Positions 35,634 through 43,879 of a DNA stretch of 64,000 bases are shown here, in pieces. The stretch lies in assembly GCF_018283455.1 (NCBI RefSeq), contig NZ_JAAMTH010000001.1:3472551-3536550 (forward strand), written 5' to 3'. Source of the DNA: Planococcus sp. MSAK28401 (GTDB taxonomy: Bacteria; Bacillota; Bacilli; Bacillales_A; Planococcaceae). The notes below the pieces were generated by a model. That model was not told where the DNA came from. It did no database searches and was given only the letters and a program-made list of their open reading frames with translations. The stretch's first letter is position 1. Every line of letters starts with the position of its first letter. The position numbers and the translations under genes were made by a program.

Positions 35634-36954
35634 GCTTCACGCCTCCTACTGATTCGTCAGATAGCCGTGTCCAGTTGCCATTTGCTTTATAATACCAAGC
35701 CGGTTGGAACGTGATCAATTGACCGTCTTCACTGCGAGTCAGCTCATAGCCAATCGTCACCGCTTCAATCGTCGATAGATCCGTATCAAGGCGCGACAAA
35801 GCTTTCAGAACGGCTTCGCCTGACGTCATTTCGACGGTGCGGGTTTCTGCGACTGAATCGCGGAAATAAGTCGGCCGGCTATAGCGGAATGCCTGCTCGA
35901 TGCCGTCACTGATGCCCCATTCGACGTCTAGGCTCACGGCCATCGTATTGCTAAAGACCGGCAAGCCGTCGAAAAACAATTGATAACTGATCTGCTGATT
36001 GACCGATTTCATGCCGAAATACACGTATTGGTCGGTCCAGCCGCCGTGTTCATTAACGAAATTAATCGAGTTGAACACTAGGTCGGACGGGATCGCCGGG
36101 TCGGAGGTTTCGGCTTTCGGCTGTACATAATTGATGCTTTTCTGGCCGTCCAATTCGCGCATGATGGCCCCCGACTCATCGGTGAATTCCTCGCTCTGCA
36201 GGTCTCCTGCAAACTGTGAGGTCGGGCTGTCCATGATGGCATCTGCAAATGTAGAGGCCGGGGTCTCGCCCAGCAAATAATTAAAAGCTGTCTTCTCGAT
36301 CGGACCTTCCGGCACATAGACCGGCAGTGTGCCGATGTCAGGATCCGTGACGTAACGGTCGTACTCTTCGGATGACTGCACGTAGTCGCCGCGGAACTCG
36401 ATCAGCTCAGCGTCCGATACTTGTGCTTCGTAAACCCGGCCGGAGCCAGTGTTGATAAAATAAATGACAGGGTCGGGATTTTCCTCTGTCCCCCATTCGA
36501 CTACGACCCGGTTAAAGGTCGATTCCGGCAAATTAGTGTCGGAAATATCCATGATGATGTCAAACACAGGAAACGGCACAGCCCCTGGATAATACAACAC
36601 GGTGCGTCCCGGTTCTTGTAAATACTGCTTGAGTACCTCTGTCCCCGCTTCTTCTTCAAATAGCTGGACGTCGGAAATCTCCCATTGCTGGATCGTGTCC
36701 AACATCGTTTCAATTTCGGTTTGTGAGAAAGTGCCGGTCACTTCGTCTTCGTGATGATACAGCACTTTTACGGGCCTCACGACTTCCTCTGCACTGCGCT
36801 TGTCACCGATTGATACATCATCCACTTGCGTGGGCGTTTCAAGCTCCTCAAGCTTTGGGGTGAATGTCCAAATGGTGAAAGTCAGTGCCAGGCTAAGAAA
36901 AATCAAAATAAACAAGGCAACGGATTTTACATGCTCCAAGTATTTCAATCCCAT
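35620..36954 (-). CDS. walH: Two-component regulator protein WalH (YycH)
   Basis: A 444-residue membrane-anchored protein with the family start YLEHVKSVALFILIFLSLALTFTIWTFTP: one membrane helix (about 12-30) and a large extracellular part of three domains. It acts with WalI to modulate the WalK kinase; it inhibits in Bacillus and activates in Staphylococcus. It overlaps the end of walK by 10 bases and begins after GGAGGTGA. Length is that of the family. Confidence 0.94.
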   Translation of the reverse strand: MGLKYLEHVKSVALFILIFLSLALTFTIWTFTPKLEELETPTQVDDVSIGDKRSAEEVVRPVKVLYHHEDEVTGTFSQTEIETMLDTIQQWEISDVQLFEEEAGTEVLKQYLQEPGRTVLYYPGAVPFPVFDIIMDISDTNLPESTFNRVVVEWGTEENPDPVIYFINTGSGRVYEAQVSDAELIEFRGDYVQSSEEYDRYVTDPDIGTLPVYVPEGPIEKTAFNYLLGETPASTFADAIMDSPTSQFAGDLQSEEFTDESGAIMRELDGQKSINYVQPKAETSDPAIPSDLVFNSINFVNEHGGWTDQYVYFGMKSVNQQISYQLFFDGLPVFSNTMAVSLDVEWGISDGIEQAFRYSRPTYFRDSVAETRTVEMTSGEAVLKALSRLDTDLSTIEAVTIGYELTRSEDGQLITFQPAWYYKANGNWTRLSDESVGGVKLGLE

Positions 36955-38771
36955 TCACCTCCATCATCAATTTCATATGGCAAGGTGAAATGAATCGAAG
37001 TCCCTTTGCCGTAACGGCTTTGCGCCCAAATTCTGCCGCCGTGGGCATTGATCATTTCCTTCGAAATGGCAAGGCCTAGACCCGTACCGCCCATTGCACG
37101 TGAACGTGCGCGGTCGACACGGTAGAAGCGGTCAAAAATGCGCTCGACGTTTTCTTTCGGGATGCCCATTCCTTCGTCGCTGATCGAAACGAGCAACTCG
37201 CCTTCTTTCTCGCGGACAGAAAAGCGAACTTTTCCGCCTTCCGGAGAATACTTCAAAGCATTGGAAATGATATTATCGATGACTTGCGTCAATTTATCGG
37301 TATCGATTTCCACGAAGTACTGCGATTTCGGCACTTTGCGCTCGAACGATACATTCTGGGATTTCGACATTTCAAAGCGGTCGATGATGCGGTTAAAGAA
37401 CACGCCGAATTCCACCATTTCGCGGCTTAAATCCGCTTCGCTCGAATCCATCTTCGACAATTTCAGCAAATCGTTGACGAGGCGGATCATCCGCTCGGTT
37501 TCGGTCTGCGTGACGTTGAGGAAATTCGGTGCGAGATCCGGATCCTGCCAAGCACCGTCAGCGAGCGCCTCCAAATAACTGCGCATCGTTGTAAGCGGTG
37601 TCCGCAGTTCATGCGATACGTTCGCCACAAACTCGCGGCGCTCCATGTCAATCTTCTCCTGCTCCGTATTATCGTGTAGGACGGCGATCAAGCCGTTGAC
37701 AAACCCGGTCTCTTTTTGAATGACCGAGAAAGTCGTGCGCAATAGCGTCGCTTGATCTTGTGAACTGATGTCCAGCGTAATCGCATCGCGCATATCGATT
37801 AAATCTTCGAATGTATAGGATTCATCAAGTCCAAGCACCGTCGTGACCGGACGGTTGATAACTGTTTCACGTGAAACATTCAGTAAGTGCAAGGCCGGTT
37901 CGTTAATTAAGATGATGCGCCCTCTGCGGTCGGTCGAAAGTACGCCGTCCGTCATATTGGCAAGCACCGAAGCGAGTTTGCGCCGCTCACTTTCCGTTGA
38001 CTGCTGGGATTCCTGCAGCCGATTCGTCAAATGGTTGAATGCACGGGCAAGCTGGCCGATTTCATCTTCACTGTAAACGCGGACTTTGCGCGAGAAATTG
38101 CCTTTTGCCATCGCCTGCGCTTGCCTGCGCATATCGGCAATCGGCCGTGAAATTGTCTGGGCGACCAATACGCCAAGCACGGCCGTGATGACCAAAGCAA
38201 TGGCGGTACCGCCTGCCAAAATGGAGTTGATGGTGTCCATTTGGTCATAGACATTCTCGACTTCCGCTTTCACATACAGTGTACCGAGCATTTCGCCCCC
38301 CACCGCCGTGATTGGCAAGGTTCGGACCCACACCCGCTCTTCTAGGCTTCTGTCTATATACGTTTGCGTGAGCAACGTCTCCCCGATGATGGAGCGGCGG
38401 ATCTGGTCATCTGTCGAACGCTGGCCGACGAGCGACTGGTTCTCGCCCAAGGAAGTTGCCAAAATCCGGTAACGATTATCGACTACGCGGATTTCAATGA
38501 TATCCTGCGAATTAAAATTAGAAAGGACCGACCGAAGGCTCTGCTCGACTGTCAGGTCCTCGTCTGTCCGGTTGCGGATCATCTCTTCGCGGACGCTGAA
38601 CTCAATGATTTCCATCCGGTCTTCAATCGAATCCTCGAAATTTCCGCGCAGCGTTTGTTCGAGCTGTTCGGAAAAATAAAGGCCGATGATCTGCATCGCC
38701 AGCAAGATCAGCAAAATATAAATCAATACAAATTTCACATGAATCGACTTAAAAAAACTGGTTTTCAGCAT
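36945..38771 (-). CDS. walK: Cell-wall metabolism sensor kinase WalK (YycG)
   Basis: A 608-residue essential sensor kinase that reads the cell-wall state and phosphorylates WalR. Order: membrane helix (about 13-32), extracellular PAS-like domain (33-180), second helix (183-203), HAMP, PAS (about 265-375), HisKA with His387 in NVSHELRTPLTT, and ATPase domain with NIISNALKYSPEGG, DEGMGIPKENVERIFDRFYRVD and GTGLGLAISKEM. The start follows ACAGGAG. A perfect parS site (37863-37878) lies within the codons for VSRETV, near residues 299-304. Confidence 0.97.
   Translation of the reverse strand: MLKTSFFKSIHVKFVLIYILLILLAMQIIGLYFSEQLEQTLRGNFEDSIEDRMEIIEFSVREEMIRNRTDEDLTVEQSLRSVLSNFNSQDIIEIRVVDNRYRILATSLGENQSLVGQRSTDDQIRRSIIGETLLTQTYIDRSLEERVWVRTLPITAVGGEMLGTLYVKAEVENVYDQMDTINSILAGGTAIALVITAVLGVLVAQTISRPIADMRRQAQAMAKGNFSRKVRVYSEDEIGQLARAFNHLTNRLQESQQSTESERRKLASVLANMTDGVLSTDRRGRIILINEPALHLLNVSRETVINRPVTTVLGLDESYTFEDLIDMRDAITLDISSQDQATLLRTTFSVIQKETGFVNGLIAVLHDNTEQEKIDMERREFVANVSHELRTPLTTMRSYLEALADGAWQDPDLAPNFLNVTQTETERMIRLVNDLLKLSKMDSSEADLSREMVEFGVFFNRIIDRFEMSKSQNVSFERKVPKSQYFVEIDTDKLTQVIDNIISNALKYSPEGGKVRFSVREKEGELLVSISDEGMGIPKENVERIFDRFYRVDRARSRAMGGTGLGLAISKEMINAHGGRIWAQSRYGKGTSIHFTLPYEIDDGGEWD
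37863..37878. promoter_or_regulatory. Perfect parS site inside walK
   Basis: TGTTTCACGTGAAACA is a 16-bp perfect palindrome identical to the parS consensus. It is the loading site for ParB (Spo0J), 16 kb left of parB. Confidence 0.93.
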
Positions 38772-38776
38772 TCAGC

Positions 38777-39484
38777 CTACTCCTGTTCAGGGTTCCGCAG
38801 GTAGTAGCCGACGCCGCGACGCGTCACGATCCACGCTGGGTGACTCGGATTGTCTTCGATTTTTTCACGCAAGCGGCGAATCGTGACGTCCACTGTCCGC
38901 ACATCGCCGAAATAATCATAACCCCATACCGTCTGCAGCAAATGCTCGCGCGTCATGACTTGCCCGATATGCTTCGCCAAATAATGCAAAAGCTCGAACT
39001 CGCGATGCGTCAATTCGATCGTCTCTTCGCGCTTCAACACCAAATACGCATCCGGCTGGATCGTCAACGACCCGACCTGAATATCGTTCGATCCTACACC
39101 TTCCTCTTCTGCCGGCACAACATTCTGGCGCCGCAGATTCGCTTTGACACGCGCAATCAATTCACGCGTCGAGAATGGCTTCGTCACATAATCATCCGCT
39201 CCGAGCTCAAGCCCCAGCACTTTGTCGATCTCTGAGTCTTTCGCCGTCAGCATGATAATCGGAAAATCGAATTTCTTGCGCACTTCGCGGCATACTTCCA
39301 TGCCGTCGCGGTTCGGCAGCATGATGTCGAGCAGCATCAAGTCCGGCTGAATTTCTTCTGCCACTTTGATCGCCTCGTCGCCGTCATAAGCCACTACCAC
39401 ATTAAAGCCTTCTTTTTTCAAATTAAATTGCAGGATATCTGCAATTGGCTTTTCATCATCCACAACCAATATTGTTTTATTCAT
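38777..39484 (-). CDS. walR: Cell-wall response regulator WalR (YycF)
   Basis: A 235-residue OmpR/PhoB-type regulator, essential in low-GC Gram-positive bacteria, that controls autolysins and other wall genes. Receiver: acidic pair DDE (9-11), phosphoacceptor Asp53 in [14 protein letters not shown] and KPF. The C-terminal winged helix has [27 protein letters not shown] and [16 protein letters not shown]. First gene of the operon walRKHIJ, 5 bases before walK. The promoter must lie in 39485-39670, but I see no convincing -35/-10 pair; the rest of the upstream region is repeat array. Confidence 0.97.
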   Translation of the reverse strand: MNKTILVVDDEKPIADILQFNLKKEGFNVVVAYDGDEAIKVAEEIQPDLMLLDIMLPNRDGMEVCREVRKKFDFPIIMLTAKDSEIDKVLGLELGADDYVTKPFSTRELIARVKANLRRQNVVPAEEEGVGSNDIQVGSLTIQPDAYLVLKREETIELTHREFELLHYLAKHIGQVMTREHLLQTVWGYDYFGDVRTVDVTIRRLREKIEDNPSHPAWIVTRRGVGYYLRNPEQE

Positions 39485-39899
39485 CTATCTTCTCCCCCTC
39501 TGCTTCCCAATTGTTCCACATGTACACAGCCGTTTTGACATTCTTTGCTATCCTTTACTTTATCATTATTTCAAGCATTTCGCACCTTTGATAGTCACAG
39601 CGGGGCTCAGCAGCGCCCGTTTCTAGAGGCGTGAGAGCCTGACGATTGTTTGCTTTCTTGGTGGGGCATGAAGGAAGATAGCTAGAGTTTGCTTGTGGAA
39701 AATGTTTTTGCGTTGTATTTTTGCTTCAGCTTCGTATTCGCCGCCTCGCTTTGGGTTGGCCTTTCGCCATAAGCCAGGAAAATCCCCTGTCTTATGGCGT
39801 CGGCTCACCCTTGTCGCTCGGCGGCTTGGAGATTTCATTGATTCGGATGCGTTTAAATAGATCTGCTTCTTTAGCTAGTTGCCGGCTAGTGGGGGAATC

Positions 39900-39913
39900 G
39901 CTTCCCGGGAAAT
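39900..39913. promoter_or_regulatory. Noc-binding-site-like palindrome (array A, unit 1)
   Basis: GCTTCCCGGGAAAT matches the Bacillus Noc consensus ATTTCCCGGGAAAT at 12 of 14 positions, including the central palindrome TTCCCGGGAA. Binding by the local Noc is an inference. Confidence 0.4.
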
Positions 39914-40143
39914 ATATTAGAAGATAGCGGGAGTTTGCGTGTTGAACTATTTCTGCATTCTACTTTTTCTTCCTCTTATTATTCGCCGCCTTGCTTTGGG
40001 TTGGCCTCTTGCCGTAAGCCAGGAAGAGCATCTGTCTTACGGCGTCGGCTCACCCTTGGCGCCGGGCGGCTTGGTGATTTCGTTGATTGGCGTATGTTTA
40101 ATCAAATCTGCTTCTGTACGAGTTGCCGGCTAGTGGGGGAATC

Positions 40144-40157
40144 GCTTCCCGGGAAAT
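40144..40157. promoter_or_regulatory. Noc-binding-site-like palindrome (array A, unit 2)
   Basis: A second identical GCTTCCCGGGAAAT at the unit junction, 244 bases after the first. Same reasoning and same doubt. Confidence 0.4.
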
Positions 40158-40578
40158 ATATTAGAAGATAGCGGGAGTTTGCGTGTCGAACTATTTCTGC
40201 ATTCTGCTTATGGTTCAGTTTAGTAGTCGCCGCCCTGCTTTGGGTCGGCCTCTCGCTGTAAGCTAGGAAGTACATCTGTCTTACTACTTCGGCTCACCCT
40301 TGTCGCTCGGCGGCTTGGAGATTTCATTGAGTTGAGTGCGTTTAAACAGATCTACTTCTTTACCCAGTTGCCGGCTAGTGGAGGAATCGCTTCTCGAGAG
40401 GCGGCATCTGACACATAGGTTCTTGAAGCAAATAACTTGTTGGAAGATGAGAGCTGAAAAAAGACGAAAAACTTATGATTTTCGCCTTTTTTCTCTATTT
40501 CCTATGACCTTGTTGTCATAAACATCATATAAGCGCACAAGACGGCTTTTTCATTTATGGCGAATTTGTAGCAAACGC

Positions 40579-40619
40579 AAAAAAAGCCACTGCCCTCTTG
40601 AAAAAAGAGGCAGTGGCTT
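40579..40619 (-). terminator. Terminator after purA
   Basis: AAGCCACTGCCTC and GAGGGCAGTGGCTT pair on the minus strand, then T7. Confidence 0.9.
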
Positions 40620-40631
40620 GTGGGTAGTTGA

Positions 40632-41918
40632 TTAACGCCAAACGCTTTTGACGATGTTTGTTTGGTTGCGGTCAGGTCCGACAGAGAAAATCGAGATCTG
40701 GACACCGGTCAATTGCGAGATACGCTCCAAATAATGGCGCGCGTTGTCCGGCAATTCATCCAATGATTTGCACGATGTAACGTCTTCAGACCAGCCTGGC
40801 ATTTCTTCGTAGACCGGTTCGCAGTCTGCGAGCATGCGCAAGTTTGCTGGGTATTCTGTGATCAACTCGCCTTGGTAACGGTAAGCCGTACAGATCTTCA
40901 CCGTGTCGAGACCCGTCAAGACGTCGATCGAGTTGACGGTCAAATCCGTCAATCCGCTGACACGTCTTGCATGGCGAACAACCACGCTGTCGAACCAGCC
41001 GATGCGGCGTGGACGGCCTGTTGTGGTGCCGAATTCCTTGCCGACTGTGCGAATCTTATCGCCGATTTCATCGAATAATTCAGTCGGGAATGGGCCGTCG
41101 CCGACACGTGATGTGTAAGCTTTGCAGACGCCGATGACGTGTGAAATATTCGTCGGGCCCACTCCTGCGCCGATCGTGACACCGCCCGCTACCGGGTTGG
41201 ATGACGTGACGAACGGATACGTACCTTGGTCGATATCAAGCATGACGCCTTGTGCGCCTTCGAACAAGACGCGGCGGCCGGCATCAAATGCATCGTTCAG
41301 CACTTTCGATGTATCGGTCACGTATTTCGCGATTTCCTGTCCGTATTGGTAATACTCTTCCATGATTTCTTCGACTGTGAAGCCCTCTGTTTCATAGAAT
41401 TTCTCGAACATGCGGTTTTTCTCTTTCAAGTTCATCCGCAATTTCTCTTCGAACACGACATGGTCCAGCAGGTCCGCCATGCGGATGCCGACGCGCGCTG
41501 CTTTGTCCATATACGCAGGCCCGATGCCTTTGCCGGTCGTGCCGATCTTGTTCGCGCCGCGGCGCGTTTCTTCCACTTCGTCTTGCTTGATGTGGTAAGG
41601 CAAGATGATGTGCGCGCGGTTTGAGATGCGCAAGTTCTCCGTTGTCACTCCACGGTCGTGAAGGCCTTTCAGCTCTTGCACAAGCGCTTTCGGGTCGACA
41701 ACCATGCCGTTGCCGATAACCGATGTTTTATCTTTATAAAAAATCCCCGATGGAATCAAATGCAATTTATACGTTTCGCCGCCGAAAATGATTGTGTGGC
41801 CGGCGTTGTTCCCGCCTTGGTAACGCGCGATTACTTCTGCGTGTTCCGACAGAAAATCCGTGATTTTCCCTTTTCCTTCGTCTCCCCATTGCGTTCCTAC
41901 TACTACGACTGATGTCAT
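40632..41918 (-). CDS. purA: Adenylosuccinate synthetase
   Basis: A 428-residue GTP-dependent enzyme that joins IMP and aspartate to adenylosuccinate, the first committed step to AMP. The N terminus [18 protein letters not shown] holds the GDEGKG phosphate loop with the catalytic Asp13 or equivalent, and NAGHTI holds the catalytic histidine; [19 protein letters not shown] is also typical. The ATG at 41918 follows GGAGGTG; the frame opens three codons earlier at a GTG without a suitable site. Monocistronic, with its own promoter at 41965-41993 and its own terminator. Confidence 0.97.
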   Translation of the reverse strand: MTSVVVVGTQWGDEGKGKITDFLSEHAEVIARYQGGNNAGHTIIFGGETYKLHLIPSGIFYKDKTSVIGNGMVVDPKALVQELKGLHDRGVTTENLRISNRAHIILPYHIKQDEVEETRRGANKIGTTGKGIGPAYMDKAARVGIRMADLLDHVVFEEKLRMNLKEKNRMFEKFYETEGFTVEEIMEEYYQYGQEIAKYVTDTSKVLNDAFDAGRRVLFEGAQGVMLDIDQGTYPFVTSSNPVAGGVTIGAGVGPTNISHVIGVCKAYTSRVGDGPFPTELFDEIGDKIRTVGKEFGTTTGRPRRIGWFDSVVVRHARRVSGLTDLTVNSIDVLTGLDTVKICTAYRYQGELITEYPANLRMLADCEPVYEEMPGWSEDVTSCKSLDELPDNARHYLERISQLTGVQISIFSVGPDRNQTNIVKSVWR

Positions 41919-41964
41919 CGTCCGCACCTCCGTTAGGCTTGTCGCCCTGTTTCAAACAGTCTTT

Positions 41965-41993
41965 ATTGTATCAATAGAGCGCCTTGGCGTCAA
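41965..41993 (-). promoter_or_regulatory. Sigma-A promoter of purA
   Basis: -35 TTGACG (41988-41993), 17-bp spacer, -10 TACAAT (41965-41970) on the minus strand. Confidence 0.8.
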
Positions 41994-42006
41994 TATGAAA
42001 TCAAAG

Positions 42007-42053
42007 AAAACACGAACATCAAAATGCATGAGCGCATTTAATGTTCGTGTTTA
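42007..42053 (-). terminator. Terminator of dnaB, possibly also a PurR-box-like palindrome
   Basis: On the minus strand AAACACGAACAT pairs with ATGTTCGTGTTT, with an inner AAATGC/GCATTT stem, then TTCTTT. This fits termination after dnaB. The arms also hold inverted CGAAC/GTTCG, as in Bacillus PurR boxes, 14 bases upstream of the purA -35 box, but the spacing between arms is larger than in known boxes. Confidence 0.75.
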
Positions 42054-42062
42054 ATAGATGCT

Positions 42063-43418
42063 TTAGAAATCGCCGCCGCCTTCTTGGTCAGCCCAATCGA
42101 TGGTGACGAACTTATTGTACTCCTTCACAAACGCCAGCTTGACGGTGCCGGTCGGGCCGTTCCGCTGTTTGGCGATGATGATTTCAATCATGTTCTGGTC
42201 TTCGGTTTCTTTGTCGTAATAATCTTCACGGTATAAAAACGACACGATATCGGCATCTTGCTCAATCGATCCGGATTCACGCAAATCGGACATCATCGGC
42301 CGTTTGTCCTGCCGCTGCTCAACCCCACGGGACAGCTGCGACAAGGCGATGACCGGGACTTCAAGTTCACGTGCCAGGCCTTTCAATGAACGGGAAATAT
42401 CGGATACTTCCTGCTGGCGGTTTTCGCCGGCCTTGCCGGGTCCTTGGATCAGCTGCAAATAATCGATCATGATCATGCCGAGGCCGTATTCCTGCTTGAG
42501 GCGGCGGCATTTCGCGCGGATATCGTTAACGCGGATACCTGGCGTATCATCGATGAAAATGCCGGCATTCGATAAACTGCCCATTGCCATCGTCAGCTTG
42601 CGCCAGTCTTCATTCTGGAGCGCACCTGTACGCATGACTTGGGCGTCGATATTGCCTTCTGCGCAGAGCATCCGCATGACGAGCTGCTCTGCCCCCATCT
42701 CCAAACTGAAGATCGCGACATTTTCTTCGGTTTTCGTCGCGACGTTTTGCGCGACGTTGAGCGCGAAGGCCGTCTTACCGACGGACGGGCGGGCAGCAAC
42801 AATGATCAGATCGTTGCGCTGAAAGCCCGCTGTTACTTTGTCCAAATCGCGAAAACCGGTCGGAATGCCGGTAACATCGCCTTTGCGTGTATGCAAGAGT
42901 TCGATATTGTCGTAAGTTTTCACCAAGACATCTTTGATATGGATAAAGTCGCCTGCATTTTTGCGGCTCGACACTTCCATCATTTTCTTTTCCGCTTCGG
43001 CAAGTAAAGCCTCCACTTCGTCTTCACGCGTAAAGCCGTCTTCGACGATTGTGGTGGCCACTCGGATGAGGCGGCGCAATAAAGCTTTCTCTTCCACGAT
43101 ATGGGCGTAATGCCCAACGTTTGCGGCTGTCGGCACCGCATTGGCAATCTCGGTCAGATACGATAGGCCGCCGACATCTTCCAGCTCTTTCTTGACCGAT
43201 AGCTCTTCTGTCACCGTGACCAAGTCCACCGCTTTGCCGCGGTCCGTCAAATCGATCATCGTCTGGAAAATCTTCTGATGGGCGACGCGGTAGAAATCTT
43301 CCGGCATGACGATTTCCGCTACGGAAACCAGTGCCTGTGGCTCCAGGAAAATAGCTCCGATGACGGATTGCTCGGCTTCCTGGTTATGCGGCGGGACGCG
43401 GTCAATCGATTCGTTCAT
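42063..43418 (-). CDS. dnaB: Replicative DNA helicase (DnaB; DnaC in Bacillus)
   Basis: A 451-residue hexameric helicase that unwinds the template at the fork. The N-terminal domain (NQEAEQSVIGAIFLEP) binds primase; the RecA-like domain has Walker A AARPSVGKTAFAL (about 208-220), Walker B IMIDYLQLI near 315, and the DnaB-specific SLKGLARELEVPVIALSQLSR and DLRESGSIEQDADIV. It starts after AAGGGG, 11 bases downstream of rplI. No intein or insertion is seen. Confidence 0.97.
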   Translation of the reverse strand: MNESIDRVPPHNQEAEQSVIGAIFLEPQALVSVAEIVMPEDFYRVAHQKIFQTMIDLTDRGKAVDLVTVTEELSVKKELEDVGGLSYLTEIANAVPTAANVGHYAHIVEEKALLRRLIRVATTIVEDGFTREDEVEALLAEAEKKMMEVSSRKNAGDFIHIKDVLVKTYDNIELLHTRKGDVTGIPTGFRDLDKVTAGFQRNDLIIVAARPSVGKTAFALNVAQNVATKTEENVAIFSLEMGAEQLVMRMLCAEGNIDAQVMRTGALQNEDWRKLTMAMGSLSNAGIFIDDTPGIRVNDIRAKCRRLKQEYGLGMIMIDYLQLIQGPGKAGENRQQEVSDISRSLKGLARELEVPVIALSQLSRGVEQRQDKRPMMSDLRESGSIEQDADIVSFLYREDYYDKETEDQNMIEIIIAKQRNGPTGTVKLAFVKEYNKFVTIDWADQEGGGDF

Positions 43419-43429
43419 ATCTATTCCCC

Positions 43430-43879
43430 TTACGCTTCTTCAGTAACGTGCACACGCAATGTCGCGGTTACATCGTGATGCAATTTCACCGGCACATTCG
43501 TATAGCCAAGCGCGCGGATTGCGTCGTCGAGCTCCATTTTGCGCTTGTCGATTTTATGGCCATGGGTCTTTTCAAGTTCTTTCGCTATTTGCTTGGTCGT
43601 GATCGAGCCGAACAAGCGCCCGTCATCACCGGATTTCGCTGTCAGTTCAATCGTTAAAGCTTCAAGTTTTTCTTTCAGCTCTTTCGCTTCATTCAATTCC
43701 TGCTCGACTTCCTTTTCCTGCTTCTTCTGCTGGCCGGCGAGTTTGCTCATCGCTGCCTGGTCAGCTTCTACAGCCAAGTTGTTTTTCAACAGGAAGTTAT
43801 TCGCGTAGCCGTCCGCTACGTTTTTAATATCGCCTTTTTTACCTACATTTTTTACGTCTTTCAAGAAAATTACTTTCAT
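43430..43879 (-). CDS. rplI: 50S ribosomal protein L9
   Basis: A 149-residue protein of the large subunit. The N-terminal RNA-binding domain starts [30 protein letters not shown], as in Bacillus. A long connecting helix (about 42-75) leads to the C-terminal domain with [17 protein letters not shown]. Its ATG overlaps the gdpP stop codon by four bases and follows AGAGGAGG, so translation of the two is coupled. Confidence 0.98.
   Translation of the reverse strand: MKVIFLKDVKNVGKKGDIKNVADGYANNFLLKNNLAVEADQAAMSKLAGQQKKQEKEVEQELNEAKELKEKLEALTIELTAKSGDDGRLFGSITTKQIAKELEKTHGHKIDKRKMELDDAIRALGYTNVPVKLHHDVTATLRVHVTEEA

Larger units (their letters stand above)
39674..40460 (+). repeat. Tandem repeat array A (three ~245-bp units and a tail)
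   Basis: Units begin at 39674, 39920 and 40164 (246, 244 and about 245 bp). Each has an 86-nt imperfect hairpin bounded by GCCGCC and GGCGGC (39740-39825, 39985-40070, 40229-40314), then ATTTCATTGA, GCGTTTAAA-AGATCTGCTTCT, TTGCCGGCTAGTGG and, in two units, GCTTCCCGGGAAAT. Inner stems: GCCATAAG/CTTATGGC in unit 1 and GCCGTAAG/CTTACGGC in unit 2, a compensated change; unit 3 is degraded there. The tail (GCATCTGACA-ATAGGT-CTTGAA) recurs after array B. It separates walR from the 3' end of purA. Confidence 0.9.

Noticed and set aside
36078..36713. Frames overlapping walH in another phase
   Set aside because: walH is conserved in full; the overlapping frames show no family features.
39721..39927. 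Open frames of 60-90 codons in the array units that repeat a similar peptide (LALGWP-A-SQE, SYG-GSPL)
   Set aside because: No ribosome binding site, unit lengths that are not all multiples of three, frame changes between units, and base changes that keep stem pairing rather than the peptide. Treated as a by-product of the repeats.
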